A DNA stretch of 64,000 nt from Pseudoalteromonas luteoviolacea. Its GTDB lineage: Bacteria > Pseudomonadota > Gammaproteobacteria > Enterobacterales > Alteromonadaceae. Below the pieces are notes generated by a model. The model made no database searches. It was not told the DNA's origin and saw only the letters and a list, made by a program, of their open reading frames with translations. Positions 17,402-26,900 of the stretch are shown piece after piece; position 1 is the first letter of the stretch; each line of letters starts with the position of its first letter. Position numbers and translations under genes: made by a program. Location of the stretch: the NCBI RefSeq assembly GCF_018100925.1, contig NZ_JAGJEH010000002.1, forward strand, positions 310,001 through 374,000. The letters run 5' to 3'.

Positions 17402-18202
17402 TTAGGCGGCTTTAACGCCGTCTATGCTTTGTGCTTCTAACTCAACTACGTTCAACACTTTTTGTATATCGGACCAGTGCAAAAGCTCGATGCGCCCTTG
17501 TTCATTTTCTACCAATGCGGTGCAGTTTTCTATCCAGTCTCCGTCATTGCAATACACTATGCCGTCAGTGACATTGATACGCGGTTGATGAATGTGACCA
17601 CAAATGATGCCATCCATACCTTGCTTCTTTGCTTCATGGACAGCGGCTTGCTCAAATGCAGCAATGGCGGCCCGCGCTTTATGAACTCGGTTCTTCAACC
17701 AAGACGCCAAAGACCAATAATGACCACCATAGAGTTTGCGTACACGATTGGTCCAGCGGTTTAAAAAGAGCAGAAAGTCATAGGCTTGGTCGCCGATGAT
17801 ACTAATTAGTTTGTTGTAACGTGTTGCTGAATCAAAGTCATCGCCATGTAGCAACAAGAAACGCTTTCCAGCAGAGGTCGTGTGTATATAGGTGTGGTGT
17901 ACTTCAACGTTAAACAAAGTCATATCAACATAGTTGCGGAATGTTTCGTCATGATTCCCGGGAATGTAGATCACGCGAGTGCCGGATTCGGCTTTTTTTT
18001 GAATACACTCTAAAACTTGATAATGACTTGGGTGCCAGTAAAACTGTCTTTTTAAAGACCAAAGATCAACTATATCACCAACTAAGTACAAGGTGTCACA
18101 GCGGGTGCAGTTTAAAAAGTCCAGCAGATAATCTGCTTTACAGTCTTTGTATCCAAGGTGTACGTCTGAAATCCATATGCTGGGGTAGTAGGTTTGATCC
18201 AT
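17402..18202 (-). CDS. LpxH-like metallophosphoesterase
   Basis: This 266 aa calcineurin-like phosphoesterase is annotated in the family as UDP-2,3-diacylglucosamine diphosphatase-like. The dimetal site is complete: SDVHLG, VGDIVDLW, GNHDE, LLHGDD and GHIHQPRI. It belongs to the SIWISDVHLG branch, which is longer than authentic LpxH (about 240 aa) and often coexists with it, so its true substrate may differ. The ATG at 18202 is preferred to a TTG five codons upstream. It converges on natB with only a 2-nt gap and shares no obvious terminator with it. Confidence 0.82.
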   Translation of the reverse strand: MDQTYYPSIWISDVHLGYKDCKADYLLDFLNCTRCDTLYLVGDIVDLWSLKRQFYWHPSHYQVLECIQKKAESGTRVIYIPGNHDETFRNYVDMTLFNVEVHHTYIHTTSAGKRFLLLHGDDFDSATRYNKLISIIGDQAYDFLLFLNRWTNRVRKLYGGHYWSLASWLKNRVHKARAAIAAFEQAAVHEAKKQGMDGIICGHIHQPRINVTDGIVYCNDGDWIENCTALVENEQGRIELLHWSDIQKVLNVVELEAQSIDGVKAA

Positions 18203-18307
18203 CTTGTTTACTCTCAAGCGTAATAATGTCTACGTTAAAGGCACGAGATGACAAACTTTTATCAGTATTGAGACGCTATGATGACATTTTCATCAAAGCC
18301 AAAAAAC

Positions 18308-18335
18308 AAAAAACGCGCCATGTAGGCGCGTTTTC
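18308..18335 (-). terminator. Rho-independent terminator of proS
   Basis: The stem AACGCGCC-ATGTA-GGCGCGTT is followed, on the minus strand, by a long T-rich run. It lies about 20 nt after the proS stop codon. Confidence 0.85.
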
Positions 18336-18351
18336 TAATGGAGCTAAATGA

Positions 18352-20073
18352 TTACGCCATTAGCTTAGTGATTTCAGCGACTGCTGAATCAATGTCTAGC
18401 ATGACTTTTTCACCAGTGCGGCGGTTTTTCAGCTCAACTTGATTGTTATCAAGGTTACGCTCACCAATCACCAAGGTGAAAGGTACACCGACTAGCTCCA
18501 TGTCGTTGAACATCACACCTGGGCGCTCTTTACGATCGTCAAATAATACGTCAAGACCTGCTGCTTTTAGGTCTGCATAAAACTTTTCGGCGATGTCAGG
18601 AATGCGATGAGATTTATGCATGTTCATTGGGACGATGGCAATATCAAACGGTGCAAGAGCTTGTGGCCACTTGATACCAAACTTGTCATGATTTTGCTCG
18701 ATGGCTGCTGCCACAATGCGCGATACGCCAATACCGTAACAACCCATAGTCATCACTTGGTTTTTACCACTTTCGCCCAGTACACCCGCATTCATTGCTT
18801 CAGAGTACTTGCTACCAAGTTGGAAGATATGGCCTACTTCAATACCACGTTTGATATTTAGCGTGCCTTGACCACATGGGCTAGGATCGCCTTCAACAAC
18901 GTTGCGGATATCTGCTGTTATAAAGTCAGCAACATCGCGGCCCCAGTTGATGCCACTATAGTGAACACCGTCTTTGTTTGCGCCAGCAACAAAATCAGAC
19001 ATTACAGCAGCACTGTGATCAACAATAATTGGCATATCAAGGCCGACAGGTCCTAATGAGCCTGGTTTTGCGCCAATTGCTGCAACAATATCTTCTTCTT
19101 TGGCCATTTCAAGAGGCGAGTCAACAAGTGGCAGCTTTTCAGCTTTAAGCTCGTTTAATTCGTGGTCGCCACGAACAATTAATGCAACAAGACCACGCTC
19201 ATCTTCTTCATTGGCTGCGCCGTATACGATAAGAGTTTTAACGCCTTTGTGCGCTTTAACACCATGTTGCTCTGCAAGATCAGCAATCGTTTTTGCATTT
19301 GGCGTGTCGAATGTATTGAGTTCTTTGCTTGGTGCTGCACGTTCAATCGCAGGGGCCAGTGCTTCTGCTTTTTCGATATTTGCTGCATAATCGCTTTCGG
19401 TACTAAACGCGATAGCATCTTCGCCAGATTCTGCAAGTACGTGGAATTCGTGTGACACACTGCCACCGATTGAACCTGTGTCTGCGATTACTGGGCGATA
19501 ATCTAAACCTAAACGCTCGAAGATATTACAGTATGCTTGATGCATCACTTGATAGGTCTTTGCAAGACATGCGTCGTCAAGGTGGAAAGAATATGCATCT
19601 TTCATGGTGAACTCACGTGCACGCATGACACCAAAACGAGGGCGTACTTCATCACGTACTTTGGTTTGTACTTGATAAAGTGTTAAAGGTAATTGCTTGT
19701 AGCTGCTTACTTCTTTACGTACAAAGTCTGTGATCACTTCTTCGTGCGTCGGACCAAGTGCAAACGGACGGTTGTGGCGATCTGTAATTCTTAGTAGTTC
19801 TGGGCCAAACTGTTCCCAACGGCCAGACTCTTCCCACAGATCTGCAGGCTGAATGACAGGCATCAACATTTCGATTGCGCCAGCTTTTTCCATTTCCTCG
19901 CGTACAATAGTTTCTACGTTACGAAGTACTTTTAAACCTGACGGCAACCAAGTGTATAAACCTGAAGCGAGTTTGCGGATCATACCCGCACGTAGCATTA
20001 GCTGGTGGCTTACCACCTCGGCATCAGAAGGCGTCTCTTTTAGAGTCGCTAAAATATATTGACTGGTACGCAT
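18352..20073 (-). CDS. proS: Prolyl-tRNA synthetase
   Basis: This 573 aa class II synthetase charges tRNA-Pro. It begins [15 protein letters not shown] like the E. coli enzyme (572 aa); that ATG is chosen over a TTG five codons upstream. Motif 2 is seen at [19 protein letters not shown] and motif 3 at [14 protein letters not shown]. Between them lies the INS editing domain (about residues 225-400), which includes the GVKTLIVYG strand and removes mischarged Ala. The anticodon-binding domain occupies the last 110 residues. It is a single gene ending in a strong terminator. The next gene on the same strand is trmO, 94 nt upstream. Confidence 0.97.
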   Translation of the reverse strand: MRTSQYILATLKETPSDAEVVSHQLMLRAGMIRKLASGLYTWLPSGLKVLRNVETIVREEMEKAGAIEMLMPVIQPADLWEESGRWEQFGPELLRITDRHNRPFALGPTHEEVITDFVRKEVSSYKQLPLTLYQVQTKVRDEVRPRFGVMRAREFTMKDAYSFHLDDACLAKTYQVMHQAYCNIFERLGLDYRPVIADTGSIGGSVSHEFHVLAESGEDAIAFSTESDYAANIEKAEALAPAIERAAPSKELNTFDTPNAKTIADLAEQHGVKAHKGVKTLIVYGAANEEDERGLVALIVRGDHELNELKAEKLPLVDSPLEMAKEEDIVAAIGAKPGSLGPVGLDMPIIVDHSAAVMSDFVAGANKDGVHYSGINWGRDVADFITADIRNVVEGDPSPCGQGTLNIKRGIEVGHIFQLGSKYSEAMNAGVLGESGKNQVMTMGCYGIGVSRIVAAAIEQNHDKFGIKWPQALAPFDIAIVPMNMHKSHRIPDIAEKFYADLKAAGLDVLFDDRKERPGVMFNDMELVGVPFTLVIGERNLDNNQVELKNRRTGEKVMLDIDSAVAEITKLMA

Positions 20074-20167
20074 GCTTGTTCCGTTCAATGTTATGTGTTT
20101 TTAATTAGGCACGTAGTTTAACAGTGCCTAAGGTGCTAAAAAAGAGTTATTTTCGCTGTGAAGATAT

Positions 20168-20899
20168 TTAATCTTGTGGTTTTTTTATCGTTTGTGGTTT
20201 CTCAACGCTCACTTCGATGACATGGTTATGTTCATCTTCGACTTGCCAGCGAATATTGAATTCGTACAGACTCACACCATAGCTTTGTGTTTGTTGTTTT
20301 TTCTTTTTATAAGCAGGTCTTGGATCTTGCTTTAAGACGTTGCTGATAAAGTTCATTAGCTCAGGATATTGGCGCTGTTTTTCGATAAAATCTTGGGCTT
20401 GCTCACTAAAAGAGACCGTCATTTCGGTTTCTGGACGCGTATCGGCAAATCCAGCAGATGCATCTTGCAATGCATCTGAATACGGGAGGTAAGGCTTTAT
20501 ATCCACTATTGGCGTACCGTCGAGCAAATCGATGCCTGAGAGTAATAGTGCCAATTGGCCATTTTTATACTCGACACCTTCCAGCTTGACCGCGCTCATA
20601 CCAATGCCGTTAGGCCTAAAAGTTGCGCGTGTGGCAAATACGCCTTTACGCTCATTACCACCTAATCGAGGCGGGCGAACTAGAGCGGAGTAGCCTTTAT
20701 CCGCAGTTTCATGGAATCTAAACAAAAGCCAAAGATGAGTAAACTCTTCAATCCCACGGACAAACTCTTCACGGTTAAATGGTTCACTAAAGATGAGTTT
20801 AGCGGTTGCTTCAGGGACTAACCTAGGTTGCCTTGGGATCGCAAACTTCTGCTTATAAGGGGATTCAATGTGGCCTATGGCTTCAACTTCAAATTGCAC
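20168..20899 (-). CDS. trmO: tRNA (t6A37) N6-methyltransferase TrmO
   Basis: This 243 aa protein of the TsaA/YaeB family uses S-adenosylmethionine to methylate N6 of threonylcarbamoyladenosine at position 37 of a threonine tRNA. The N-terminal IGHIESPYKQKFAIPRQ, the FRPNGIGMSAVKL motif and DIKPYLPYSDA are characteristic. The C-terminal extension DPRPAYKKKK matches the proteobacterial form. The start is a GTG with a weak ribosome site. It precedes proS on the same strand and may be co-transcribed with it. Confidence 0.93.
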   Translation of the reverse strand: MQFEVEAIGHIESPYKQKFAIPRQPRLVPEATAKLIFSEPFNREEFVRGIEEFTHLWLLFRFHETADKGYSALVRPPRLGGNERKGVFATRATFRPNGIGMSAVKLEGVEYKNGQLALLLSGIDLLDGTPIVDIKPYLPYSDALQDASAGFADTRPETEMTVSFSEQAQDFIEKQRQYPELMNFISNVLKQDPRPAYKKKKQQTQSYGVSLYEFNIRWQVEDEHNHVIEVSVEKPQTIKKPQD

Positions 20900-21049
20900 G
20901 GTAGCGGGCTCTAACGATTAAAAGCGCCATTGTATCCTGTTGTATATGGTGCAACAAATTTAAATTATCAATTGGCCGTGTAATAAAGTGTAATGTACAC
21001 AATAAGAATTATTCGCATAATTATCCCAAAAAACAGAACGGAAATAGCG

Positions 21050-21496
21050 ATGTATTTTGCGCGATTTGGGAATGAGATGTTGACAAGTGACGAAATGGAG
21101 CTGATCGGTGATAGAGCTTTAGGCTTTAAAAAAAGTGTGGCAGACTCTGCTAAACAACAAAGTAAGCGTACCCAATTAAATAAACCAACATATAGCAATG
21201 CAGAAATATCAACTTTCATGAGCATTGTACTGCGCGCATGCAAAAAACACCTTTGCCAAAATAGTCCTATCCGCACAAATGTGATCCTTGAATTACAAAG
21301 AAACAGACAGCCGCTTATGGATACCTTTAACGGTATAAAAGAAGGTTTGATCAGCCCTTGTAAGTTAGACCCGCTATTGCACTCGTATACGCAATCTATC
21401 TCAGCAAAACTATTACCTGAGACTCTATTGCCTGCTAGTGATCTAAAAGCGGCTGTGAGTACTATCTTATTTGACGTGGCAAGAGAGAGCATTTAG
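21050..21496 (+). CDS. Hypothetical protein
   Basis: I do not recognise this 148 aa soluble protein. It is rich in Ser, Lys and Leu, has no signal peptide or membrane segment, and looks mostly helical. The ATG at 21050 (MYFARFGNEML) is chosen because the product then starts with a compact protein-like segment; an upstream in-frame ATG at 20993 adds an Ile/Arg-rich stretch without a ribosome site. The opposite strand also has a long open frame over the same bases, but its product is hydrophobic and Cys-rich without a good start. The gene lies alone between trmO and the AraC regulator. Confidence 0.55.
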   Translation: MYFARFGNEMLTSDEMELIGDRALGFKKSVADSAKQQSKRTQLNKPTYSNAEISTFMSIVLRACKKHLCQNSPIRTNVILELQRNRQPLMDTFNGIKEGLISPCKLDPLLHSYTQSISAKLLPETLLPASDLKAAVSTILFDVARESI

Positions 21497-21700
21497 CCCG
21501 CGACGCCAAATCAGTGATGTAATTCTGACCGCAAAATCCCTAGTGTAACTGCTCATTCTCTCATAAGCGCGATGTTTAGTGCCCAAAGCTTAGGTTAAAC
21601 TAACCGAAACTACCTAATATTGGGTATTTTCAATAAAGCAGGACAGACACAAGCAACTGATTTAAAATAGATAGTATCCTCTAAAAAAGACATTAGATCT

Positions 21701-22570
21701 ATGACATCGAACGGCAAACAAGTATTTCAAGGTGTCCAATACCACGGTGAAACGGTCATGGGGATCAAACAGTTTAGTGCGCCTTATACCTATCAAGATG
21801 GATTAGTAAATGAAGCGAGGTTAATTCATATATTTAAAGGGCAGTCATCTTTAATTTGTGCAGGAAAGACACTGTCACTTAAAGCTGGTGATACCTTACT
21901 CATGAAAGCTGACAACTTTATCAATCGATGGTTAGATAATGGACAATGTCGTGATGTTGAATTTGTCGGAGTCAGATTAACCCAGCCGCACATTCAGAAG
22001 TTGTATCAAAATAACCCTCCTGAAACATTCGCATTTGTCAGCGCAAAGCCCGAGGCTTTTGATGTCACGCCTAGAGTGCTGGTTTCGCAATCAACACTGC
22101 TCAAGAGTTACTTCACCACGCTAAAACACTACATTGAATGTTCAGATATGATGACCGACTTATTGATCGGTTTGAAAATTCAGGAGCTGCTAGAGCTATT
22201 TGCTTGCACAGAGACCAGTGGTCAAATTCGCGAGCTGTTGGCTGAGTTATTTGTGCCTAACCAGCCCCTGTTGCAAGAAGTTGTACAGACACATCTATTT
22301 TCGCCACTAAAAGTAGAGGAATTGGCATTTTTATGCCATATGAGTACATCGACATTTAATCGAAAATTTAAACATGTATATGGTATGAGTGCCAACAAAT
22401 ACCTTATAGCTAAGCGATTGGAAAGGGCGTCGTTACTTATAAAAACAACCGATAGAAGCGTGACTGATGTTGCTCTCGAATGTGGCTTTGAAGAATTGAG
22501 CTACTTCTCAAGGGTATTTAAGCAACACTTTCGATTGACCCCTTCACAATTGAGAAAAGCGGCAGGTTGA
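21701..22570 (+). CDS. AraC family transcriptional regulator
   Basis: This 289 aa regulator has an N-terminal cupin-like sensor domain (about residues 20-95, with SLKAGDTLLMKAD) and a C-terminal double helix-turn-helix of the AraC/XylS type. The first HTH is VEELAFLCHMSTSTFNRKF; the second is VTDVALECGFEELSYFSRVF followed by FRLTPSQLR. The inducer is unknown. The small membrane protein gene 100 nt downstream on the same strand is the likeliest target, or part of the same transcript. Confidence 0.88.
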   Translation: MTSNGKQVFQGVQYHGETVMGIKQFSAPYTYQDGLVNEARLIHIFKGQSSLICAGKTLSLKAGDTLLMKADNFINRWLDNGQCRDVEFVGVRLTQPHIQKLYQNNPPETFAFVSAKPEAFDVTPRVLVSQSTLLKSYFTTLKHYIECSDMMTDLLIGLKIQELLELFACTETSGQIRELLAELFVPNQPLLQEVVQTHLFSPLKVEELAFLCHMSTSTFNRKFKHVYGMSANKYLIAKRLERASLLIKTTDRSVTDVALECGFEELSYFSRVFKQHFRLTPSQLRKAAG

Positions 22571-22669
22571 TTGAAAAGTGCAAACCTTTAACTCAATTGT
22601 GCAAGTTGGCTGAAACTGAATTCACTAATATGTCTGCTAATCATTAAACGAAATACAGGCATACATTTT

Positions 22670-23047
22670 ATGATCAAATTAGCCCAACTTTTATCCGCAA
22701 TATTTGTCCTCGTGCTGGGCTCTGCGGCATTGACAGCTATCTTGTTTCCCACTGTTATCAATGAACCAAGTGGTTTTAATGCAGTGACTAATTATGGTTT
22801 TACCAACTTACGTACACTTGGTGCACCCACACTGAGTTTGGCGGTTATTACTGCAATTGGACTATACAAAAAGGAGTGGTTGTTGATATTACCTGCGTCT
22901 TTGTACTTTTTGTTTAACTTCTCCGCTAGAGTGATATCAACGATTACTGAGGGTTACGAACCTATTATGTTATTTGGTTTAATGTTTACATTGACATTGT
23001 TTGTGTTGTCTCAAATAGCATTGCATAGTTTTAGGAAATTGGCTTAA
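22670..23047 (+). CDS. Small four-helix membrane protein
   Basis: This 125 aa integral inner-membrane protein has four predicted helices (about residues 6-28, 50-66, 69-87 and 98-118). The loop YGFTNLRTLGAPTLSLA resembles DUF4345-type proteins, but I hold this loosely. It follows the AraC regulator gene and ends in a hairpin terminator, so the two probably form one small unit. No function can be assigned. Confidence 0.65.
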   Translation: MIKLAQLLSAIFVLVLGSAALTAILFPTVINEPSGFNAVTNYGFTNLRTLGAPTLSLAVITAIGLYKKEWLLILPASLYFLFNFSARVISTITEGYEPIMLFGLMFTLTLFVLSQIALHSFRKLA

Positions 23048-23061
23048 CAAACCTCTTATTT

Positions 23062-23091
23062 AGGGCTGATCTAAACCATATCGGCCCTTTT
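23062..23091 (+). terminator. Rho-independent terminator
   Basis: The stem AGGGCTGAT with ATCGGCCCT (one G-T pair) is followed by TTTT. It starts 14 nt after the stop of the four-helix membrane protein. Confidence 0.65.
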
Positions 23092-23273
23092 CAAATTCGA
23101 GATTTTATAATTTAAACATCTATAGTAACTGGTACTTTGACCTCAATTTTAATAAGAAATGGAAATCATAACGCTTTCATTGATTTAGTGCTTTACTCGC
23201 CTTAGACTCACAAGTTTGAACACTGCGATGTATATACGCCGTGGCTTTTAACTAAGGTATATGAGGTTTTAGG

Positions 23274-23957
23274 ATGAGAAGCTACTCTGAGTATTCACTG
23301 CAAGAGCTACAACAGGCTTGTGCCGATATTGATAGGGAAGCGTTCCCTGAAAAGTATCAAGAAATTTGTGATGAACTGGAGAGTAGGCAGGCACAGTCTC
23401 CACATTCGATAGAACAAGAACTCGATAGCGCTTGTGAAAAACCGATGCAAAAGAAACCTTTTGTTTCAATACCAAACGATCAGATTATTGAGCTTAACCA
23501 ATGGTTTAAAAGGGTGACATCGGTATTGACTATAGGGGGCGCTTTTTTAGGGATCACCCATATGTTATCCACTTTACCAAATATTTCTGGATTATTCATA
23601 TATGCGATTTATGCATTTTTTTTCGTGATTTATGTATTAGGGATCGTGGCTGCGGTGAGATTATTTGAAAAGTCGACAGTTGGCGTGATCAAAGACAATT
23701 TGATATTTTGGGCAATTCAAATACCTTTGTTTATGTCTCCATTTATTGGTTATCAACTGACCAATGGTGCATTTCTAAATATCTTTGTATCAAGTCAAAC
23801 TGGACTAAATGTGGTTCCGATGTTGGGCAGTGTTTTTCAGTTTAGTATTTTTCAACTTCAGCAACCATGGGCTATCGGTATAAACCCTGTCGCAATACTG
23901 GTATCAGCATATTTTTACAGGGTTCTTAAAGCGGCAGATAAACGCCATAGCCAATAA
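23274..23957 (+). CDS. Hypothetical membrane protein with N-terminal helical domain
   Basis: This 227 aa protein has a soluble N terminus (residues 1-75) that reads like a short helical domain of the form YSLQELQQACADIDREAFPE, a pattern seen at the start of many gammaproteobacterial membrane proteins of unknown role. Four to five hydrophobic segments follow (about 84-105, 112-135, 150-170 and 185-212). The ATG at 23274 follows a TTTTAGG sequence. It converges on map with a 16-nt gap. No family assignment is made. Confidence 0.65.
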   Translation: MRSYSEYSLQELQQACADIDREAFPEKYQEICDELESRQAQSPHSIEQELDSACEKPMQKKPFVSIPNDQIIELNQWFKRVTSVLTIGGAFLGITHMLSTLPNISGLFIYAIYAFFFVIYVLGIVAAVRLFEKSTVGVIKDNLIFWAIQIPLFMSPFIGYQLTNGAFLNIFVSSQTGLNVVPMLGSVFQFSIFQLQQPWAIGINPVAILVSAYFYRVLKAADKRHSQ

Positions 23958-23973
23958 TTTAGACGGGCAATTA

Positions 23974-24756
23974 TTAGCGCTGTGGTAGTTGCTCTTCCTC
24001 TCTTAATGTGAGTACTTCGTAGCCTGTTTCAGTAACTAATATAGTGTGTTCCCACTGCGCTGAAAGTTTACGGTCTCGTGTAACAACAGTCCATCCATCT
24101 TTAAGTGTTTTGACTTTGTGCTGCCCTTGATTGACCATCGGCTCTATCGTAAATGTCATCCCAGCTTGCAAAGTCAGCCCGCTACCTTGCTTACCAAAAT
24201 GGAGTACGTCTGGACCCTCGTGCATTTCGCTGCCGATACCGTGGCCGCAAAACTCTCTAACAATGCTATACCCGTGTCGTTCTGCATAACACTGGATTGC
24301 GTGGCCAATGTCTCCTAGTTGTGCACCGGGTTTAACTTGTTTGATCCCTTGCCACATTGCTTCATAGGTGACTGTTGCAAGTTTCTTAGCTGCGCCTTGT
24401 GCGTCGCTCATTACATACATTTTACTTGAATCGGCAAGGTAGCCATCATGTTTTAGCGTGATATCTACATTGATGATGTCAGTCGATTTTATTTTTTGAC
24501 TGGCTTTTGGCATGCCGTGGCATACCACCTCATTTATGGAAGTGTTGATGGCATACGGGTAGCCGTATTGGCCTTTCGTTGAGGCAATGGCGTTAAGTTC
24601 TTGAGTGATATAAGCCTCAACAAAGTCGTTGACCTCCATTGTGGTGATACCGGGACGAATAAAGTCATCAAGCGCTTTAAATACCGAAGCGAGCATGTGT
24701 CCAGAGCGCCTCATTTTTTCAATTTGATTTTGATCCTTAATCGTGACTGATTTCAT
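23974..24756 (-). CDS. map: Type I methionine aminopeptidase (paralogue paired with a ParD-like protein)
   Basis: This 260 aa type I methionyl aminopeptidase removes the initiator Met. The five metal ligands are visible: Asp in INVDITLKHDGYLADSS (two Asp), His in FCGHGIGSEMHE, Glu in FTIEPMV and Glu in QWEHTILV. It is the standalone form that overlaps a ParD-like gene by 20 nt, not the rpsB-linked housekeeping map, whose usual neighbours are absent here. The overlap implies coupled translation. It may replace or supplement the main Map; a toxin-antitoxin-like role is unproven. Confidence 0.9.
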   Translation of the reverse strand: MKSVTIKDQNQIEKMRRSGHMLASVFKALDDFIRPGITTMEVNDFVEAYITQELNAIASTKGQYGYPYAINTSINEVVCHGMPKASQKIKSTDIINVDITLKHDGYLADSSKMYVMSDAQGAAKKLATVTYEAMWQGIKQVKPGAQLGDIGHAIQCYAERHGYSIVREFCGHGIGSEMHEGPDVLHFGKQGSGLTLQAGMTFTIEPMVNQGQHKVKTLKDGWTVVTRDRKLSAQWEHTILVTETGYEVLTLREEEQLPQR

Positions 24757-24943
24757 GCTGTTTCTTTTTCACTTGTTCCAGTTCAATTTGTATAAGTTCT
24801 GCAAAGGGTTTGTCGGGGTTTTGCTCCGCTAAACGGCCCATTTTTATCCAAAACTCTGCTTGCGAATTGATGGATCGAGACATAACTTGACTGGCCAAGC
24901 GGATTTCTTCGTGAAGTTCTTCTGATATTTTTACAATACCCAT
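24737..24943 (-). CDS. ParD-like antitoxin-family protein
   Basis: This 68 aa protein belongs to the ParD-like family. It has an N-terminal ribbon-helix-helix-type region (GIVKISEELHEEIR) and the conserved segment SRSINSQAEFWIKMGRLAE. It would bind DNA as a dimer. The gene is upstream of and overlaps map by 20 nt. From memory, the same pairing occurs in other gammaproteobacteria. No RelE/ParE toxin is present. The start has no clear ribosome site, and an AT-rich palindrome that could be its operator lies 11 nt upstream. Confidence 0.78.
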   Translation of the reverse strand: MGIVKISEELHEEIRLASQVMSRSINSQAEFWIKMGRLAEQNPDKPFAELIQIELEQVKKKQHEISHD

Positions 24944-24953
24944 TTCGTATATG

Positions 24954-24966
24954 AATTATCATAATT
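24954..24966. promoter_or_regulatory. Palindromic operator candidate for the ParD-like/map operon
   Basis: A perfect AATTAT-C-ATAATT palindrome sits 10 nt upstream of the ParD-like start codon, within an AT-rich promoter zone with repeated TATAT steps. Ribbon-helix-helix proteins usually bind such short dyads, so autoregulation is a reasonable guess. Confidence 0.4.
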
Positions 24967-25088
24967 TGTATATAAATGATATGTTCAATACATCAAATAT
25001 TCAAGTGCAAAATGCTCAAGTGGTATACATGGAATATTTATAGGTGACAAGGGAGGGCGGCATTGACTGTTATTGAGAAATTAGGCAT

Positions 25089-25192
25089 AAAAAAACGCCC
25101 AGTAATGTGTGAATCTGGGCGTAGGGGAAGGCTCATATGGAGCCGTGCGCTAACTTAAACACCTTCTATTACATAAGGGAGAAGTAGAAAGT
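25089..25192 (-). ncRNA. Candidate small RNA with terminator
   Basis: On the minus strand a promoter-like pair (TTGTAA at 25228-25223, 18-bp spacer, TACACT at 25204-25199) precedes about 100 nt with little coding potential. The RNA would contain CTTCTCCC and CTTCCCC pyrimidine stretches, a perfect hairpin GGCTC-N5-GAGCC (25130-25144), and a terminator with an 8-bp stem ACGCCCAG/CTGGGCGT (25095-25122) plus a run of seven T. It lies 127 nt beyond the rsmF stop, too far to be simply its terminator, though a long rsmF 3' end is the alternative. C-rich single-stranded stretches followed by a terminator are typical of trans-acting sRNAs. The family is not identified. Confidence 0.4.
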
Positions 25193-25318
25193 TCTTTAAG
25201 TGTAGTTAACACACCACAAAAGTTACAAACAGAGTGACATTTTTAAAACATAGACAAAACAGTATGTTATATCTATATGAATTAATAATCTTAAAGTTGT
25301 CAAAAAGTTCTAATCAGG

Positions 25319-26770
25319 TTATACCCAAGTTATCAACTGCCCTTGAGCAATTAAGTCTCTAGGTAGGTTGTTTTTAATTTTCGTCTTTTGCCATTTACCT
25401 AGCCCTACCGGCGCATTACAAAGCGTTAGAATGACTTCACCTGTTTGGTTTGTTGGTTTTTCTAATCGAACGTCTTTCCCTTGAAAGTAATCAGCTGCTT
25501 GCTGATCGCTGAGAGCATGGATATTGGTGGCTGCCAAGTGGCCAAATGCCGTCGCCAGTTCATGTTCTAAACGCACACCATTTTTATGGATGGTGCCAAC
25601 CTTTACACCCAAACGTGCATATTTTATTTTATTTTGAACATCTGAAAGTTTGCTTGGGAACAACCAAAGTTCTTTGTCTCTTTGCATAAGCACGCCAGGT
25701 AGTTGTTCAACTTTAAACTGCTTTTTTAAATAGCTAGTGAAAGCTTGCTGTGCTTTTGTTGGAAAGGGGTCGAATGGAAAAGAGCCTTTTTTCTCTTTTT
25801 TGTTGTGATGCTCGACAGAGTTTCTTTTTTTAAATTTAGCAATGAAAAACCCTTCGCTATCGAATATCTGTGGCCATACATGCAAATAACCTTCACGGGT
25901 TGTGGCTTTGTCGGCATTATCGAACAGGTTGTTTAAAGGTATGACTTCAACTGCATCGTTAAATTCCTCCAGCAGATATTTACAAACTTGTTGGTTTTCG
26001 AGTGGGGTCAATGTACAAGTAGAATAAACCAGTGTGCCTCCAGGTTTTAAAGCGAGGAATGCACTTCTAATAAGGCTTTTTTGCACGTCAGCTATGTCAA
26101 TGTTTGACTCAATAGACCAGTTCTTAAGTGCATTGGCGTCTTTTCTGACTGTACCTTCACCAGAGCAGGGCGCATCTAACTGTATATGATCAAAACACTC
26201 ATACATATAATCGCCAAATATCTGACCATCAAAATGAGATAAGGCGCAGTTAGCTATACCCATTCGCTTCATATTTGCAGCTAATACCTTCAACCGTGAC
26301 GATGAAAATTCATTAGCGACAAGCAAGCCTTGATTGTTCATGAGCGCACTTAGCTGAGACGTTTTGGAGCCCGGAGCCGCAGCCATATCCAACACTGCAT
26401 AGTGATCAGTGTCCATGTTTATTAATTCTTCTCGCAGTGCTAATGGGGGTAACATCGAGCTGGCTTCTTGAACGTAAATACACCCGCTTAAATGCAATGC
26501 AGTGTTGCCAATTGGCAGAGCCGTCTGTTCTTCTTCACTACGTACTACCCAAAACCCTTCTGGACACCAAGGAACAGGGGTTATCTGCCAACCGAGATTT
26601 TTTGCTTCGAGTTCAAATGCTTCGACAGACATTTTTAGGGTATTTACGCGCACTGATAATCTCAATGGCTTTTGGCAGTATGCAATAAAGTCATCTAAAT
26701 TCAGATGTGTAGGTAGGTAGCTTTTAACGTCTTCGATAAAGTTTTCTGGGATGTAGGTATTCTTATCCAA
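25319..26770 (-). CDS. rsmF: 16S rRNA (cytosine(1407)-C5)-methyltransferase RsmF
   Basis: This 483 aa enzyme methylates C1407 of 16S rRNA. It begins [20 protein letters not shown] as in gammaproteobacterial RsmF/YebU. The SAM-binding and catalytic motifs are [27 protein letters not shown] (motif VI Cys) and [13 protein letters not shown] (motif IV catalytic Cys). A C-terminal PUA-like region follows from about residue 330. It is a single gene. The next gene upstream on the same strand is a small GG-leader peptide 130 nt away. Confidence 0.94.
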   Translation of the reverse strand: MDKNTYIPENFIEDVKSYLPTHLNLDDFIAYCQKPLRLSVRVNTLKMSVEAFELEAKNLGWQITPVPWCPEGFWVVRSEEEQTALPIGNTALHLSGCIYVQEASSMLPPLALREELINMDTDHYAVLDMAAAPGSKTSQLSALMNNQGLLVANEFSSSRLKVLAANMKRMGIANCALSHFDGQIFGDYMYECFDHIQLDAPCSGEGTVRKDANALKNWSIESNIDIADVQKSLIRSAFLALKPGGTLVYSTCTLTPLENQQVCKYLLEEFNDAVEVIPLNNLFDNADKATTREGYLHVWPQIFDSEGFFIAKFKKRNSVEHHNKKEKKGSFPFDPFPTKAQQAFTSYLKKQFKVEQLPGVLMQRDKELWLFPSKLSDVQNKIKYARLGVKVGTIHKNGVRLEHELATAFGHLAATNIHALSDQQAADYFQGKDVRLEKPTNQTGEVILTLCNAPVGLGKWQKTKIKNNLPRDLIAQGQLITWV

Positions 26771-26900
26771 TCTTAAATACTCGAAACAACTAGGATTGGG
26801 TCTAGTTTAACATTAAACGTCTTTGAATAGGCAAATTTGGCGGGAGAGGGCAAACGTCATCTCAGTGTTAAGACAACGCTTGCAGGGGTCTATCTATTAG

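Noticed and set aside
20968..21492. A 174-codon minus-strand frame opposite the hypothetical gene at 21050.
   Set aside because: Its product is Cys- and Ile-rich with no good start or ribosome site; the plus-strand product looks more like a protein.
24737..24943. Reading the ParD-like gene with map as a classical toxin-antitoxin pair.
   Set aside because: No RelE/ParE, Fic or other known toxin is present; Map is a housekeeping-type enzyme, so I keep only the pairing as an observation.
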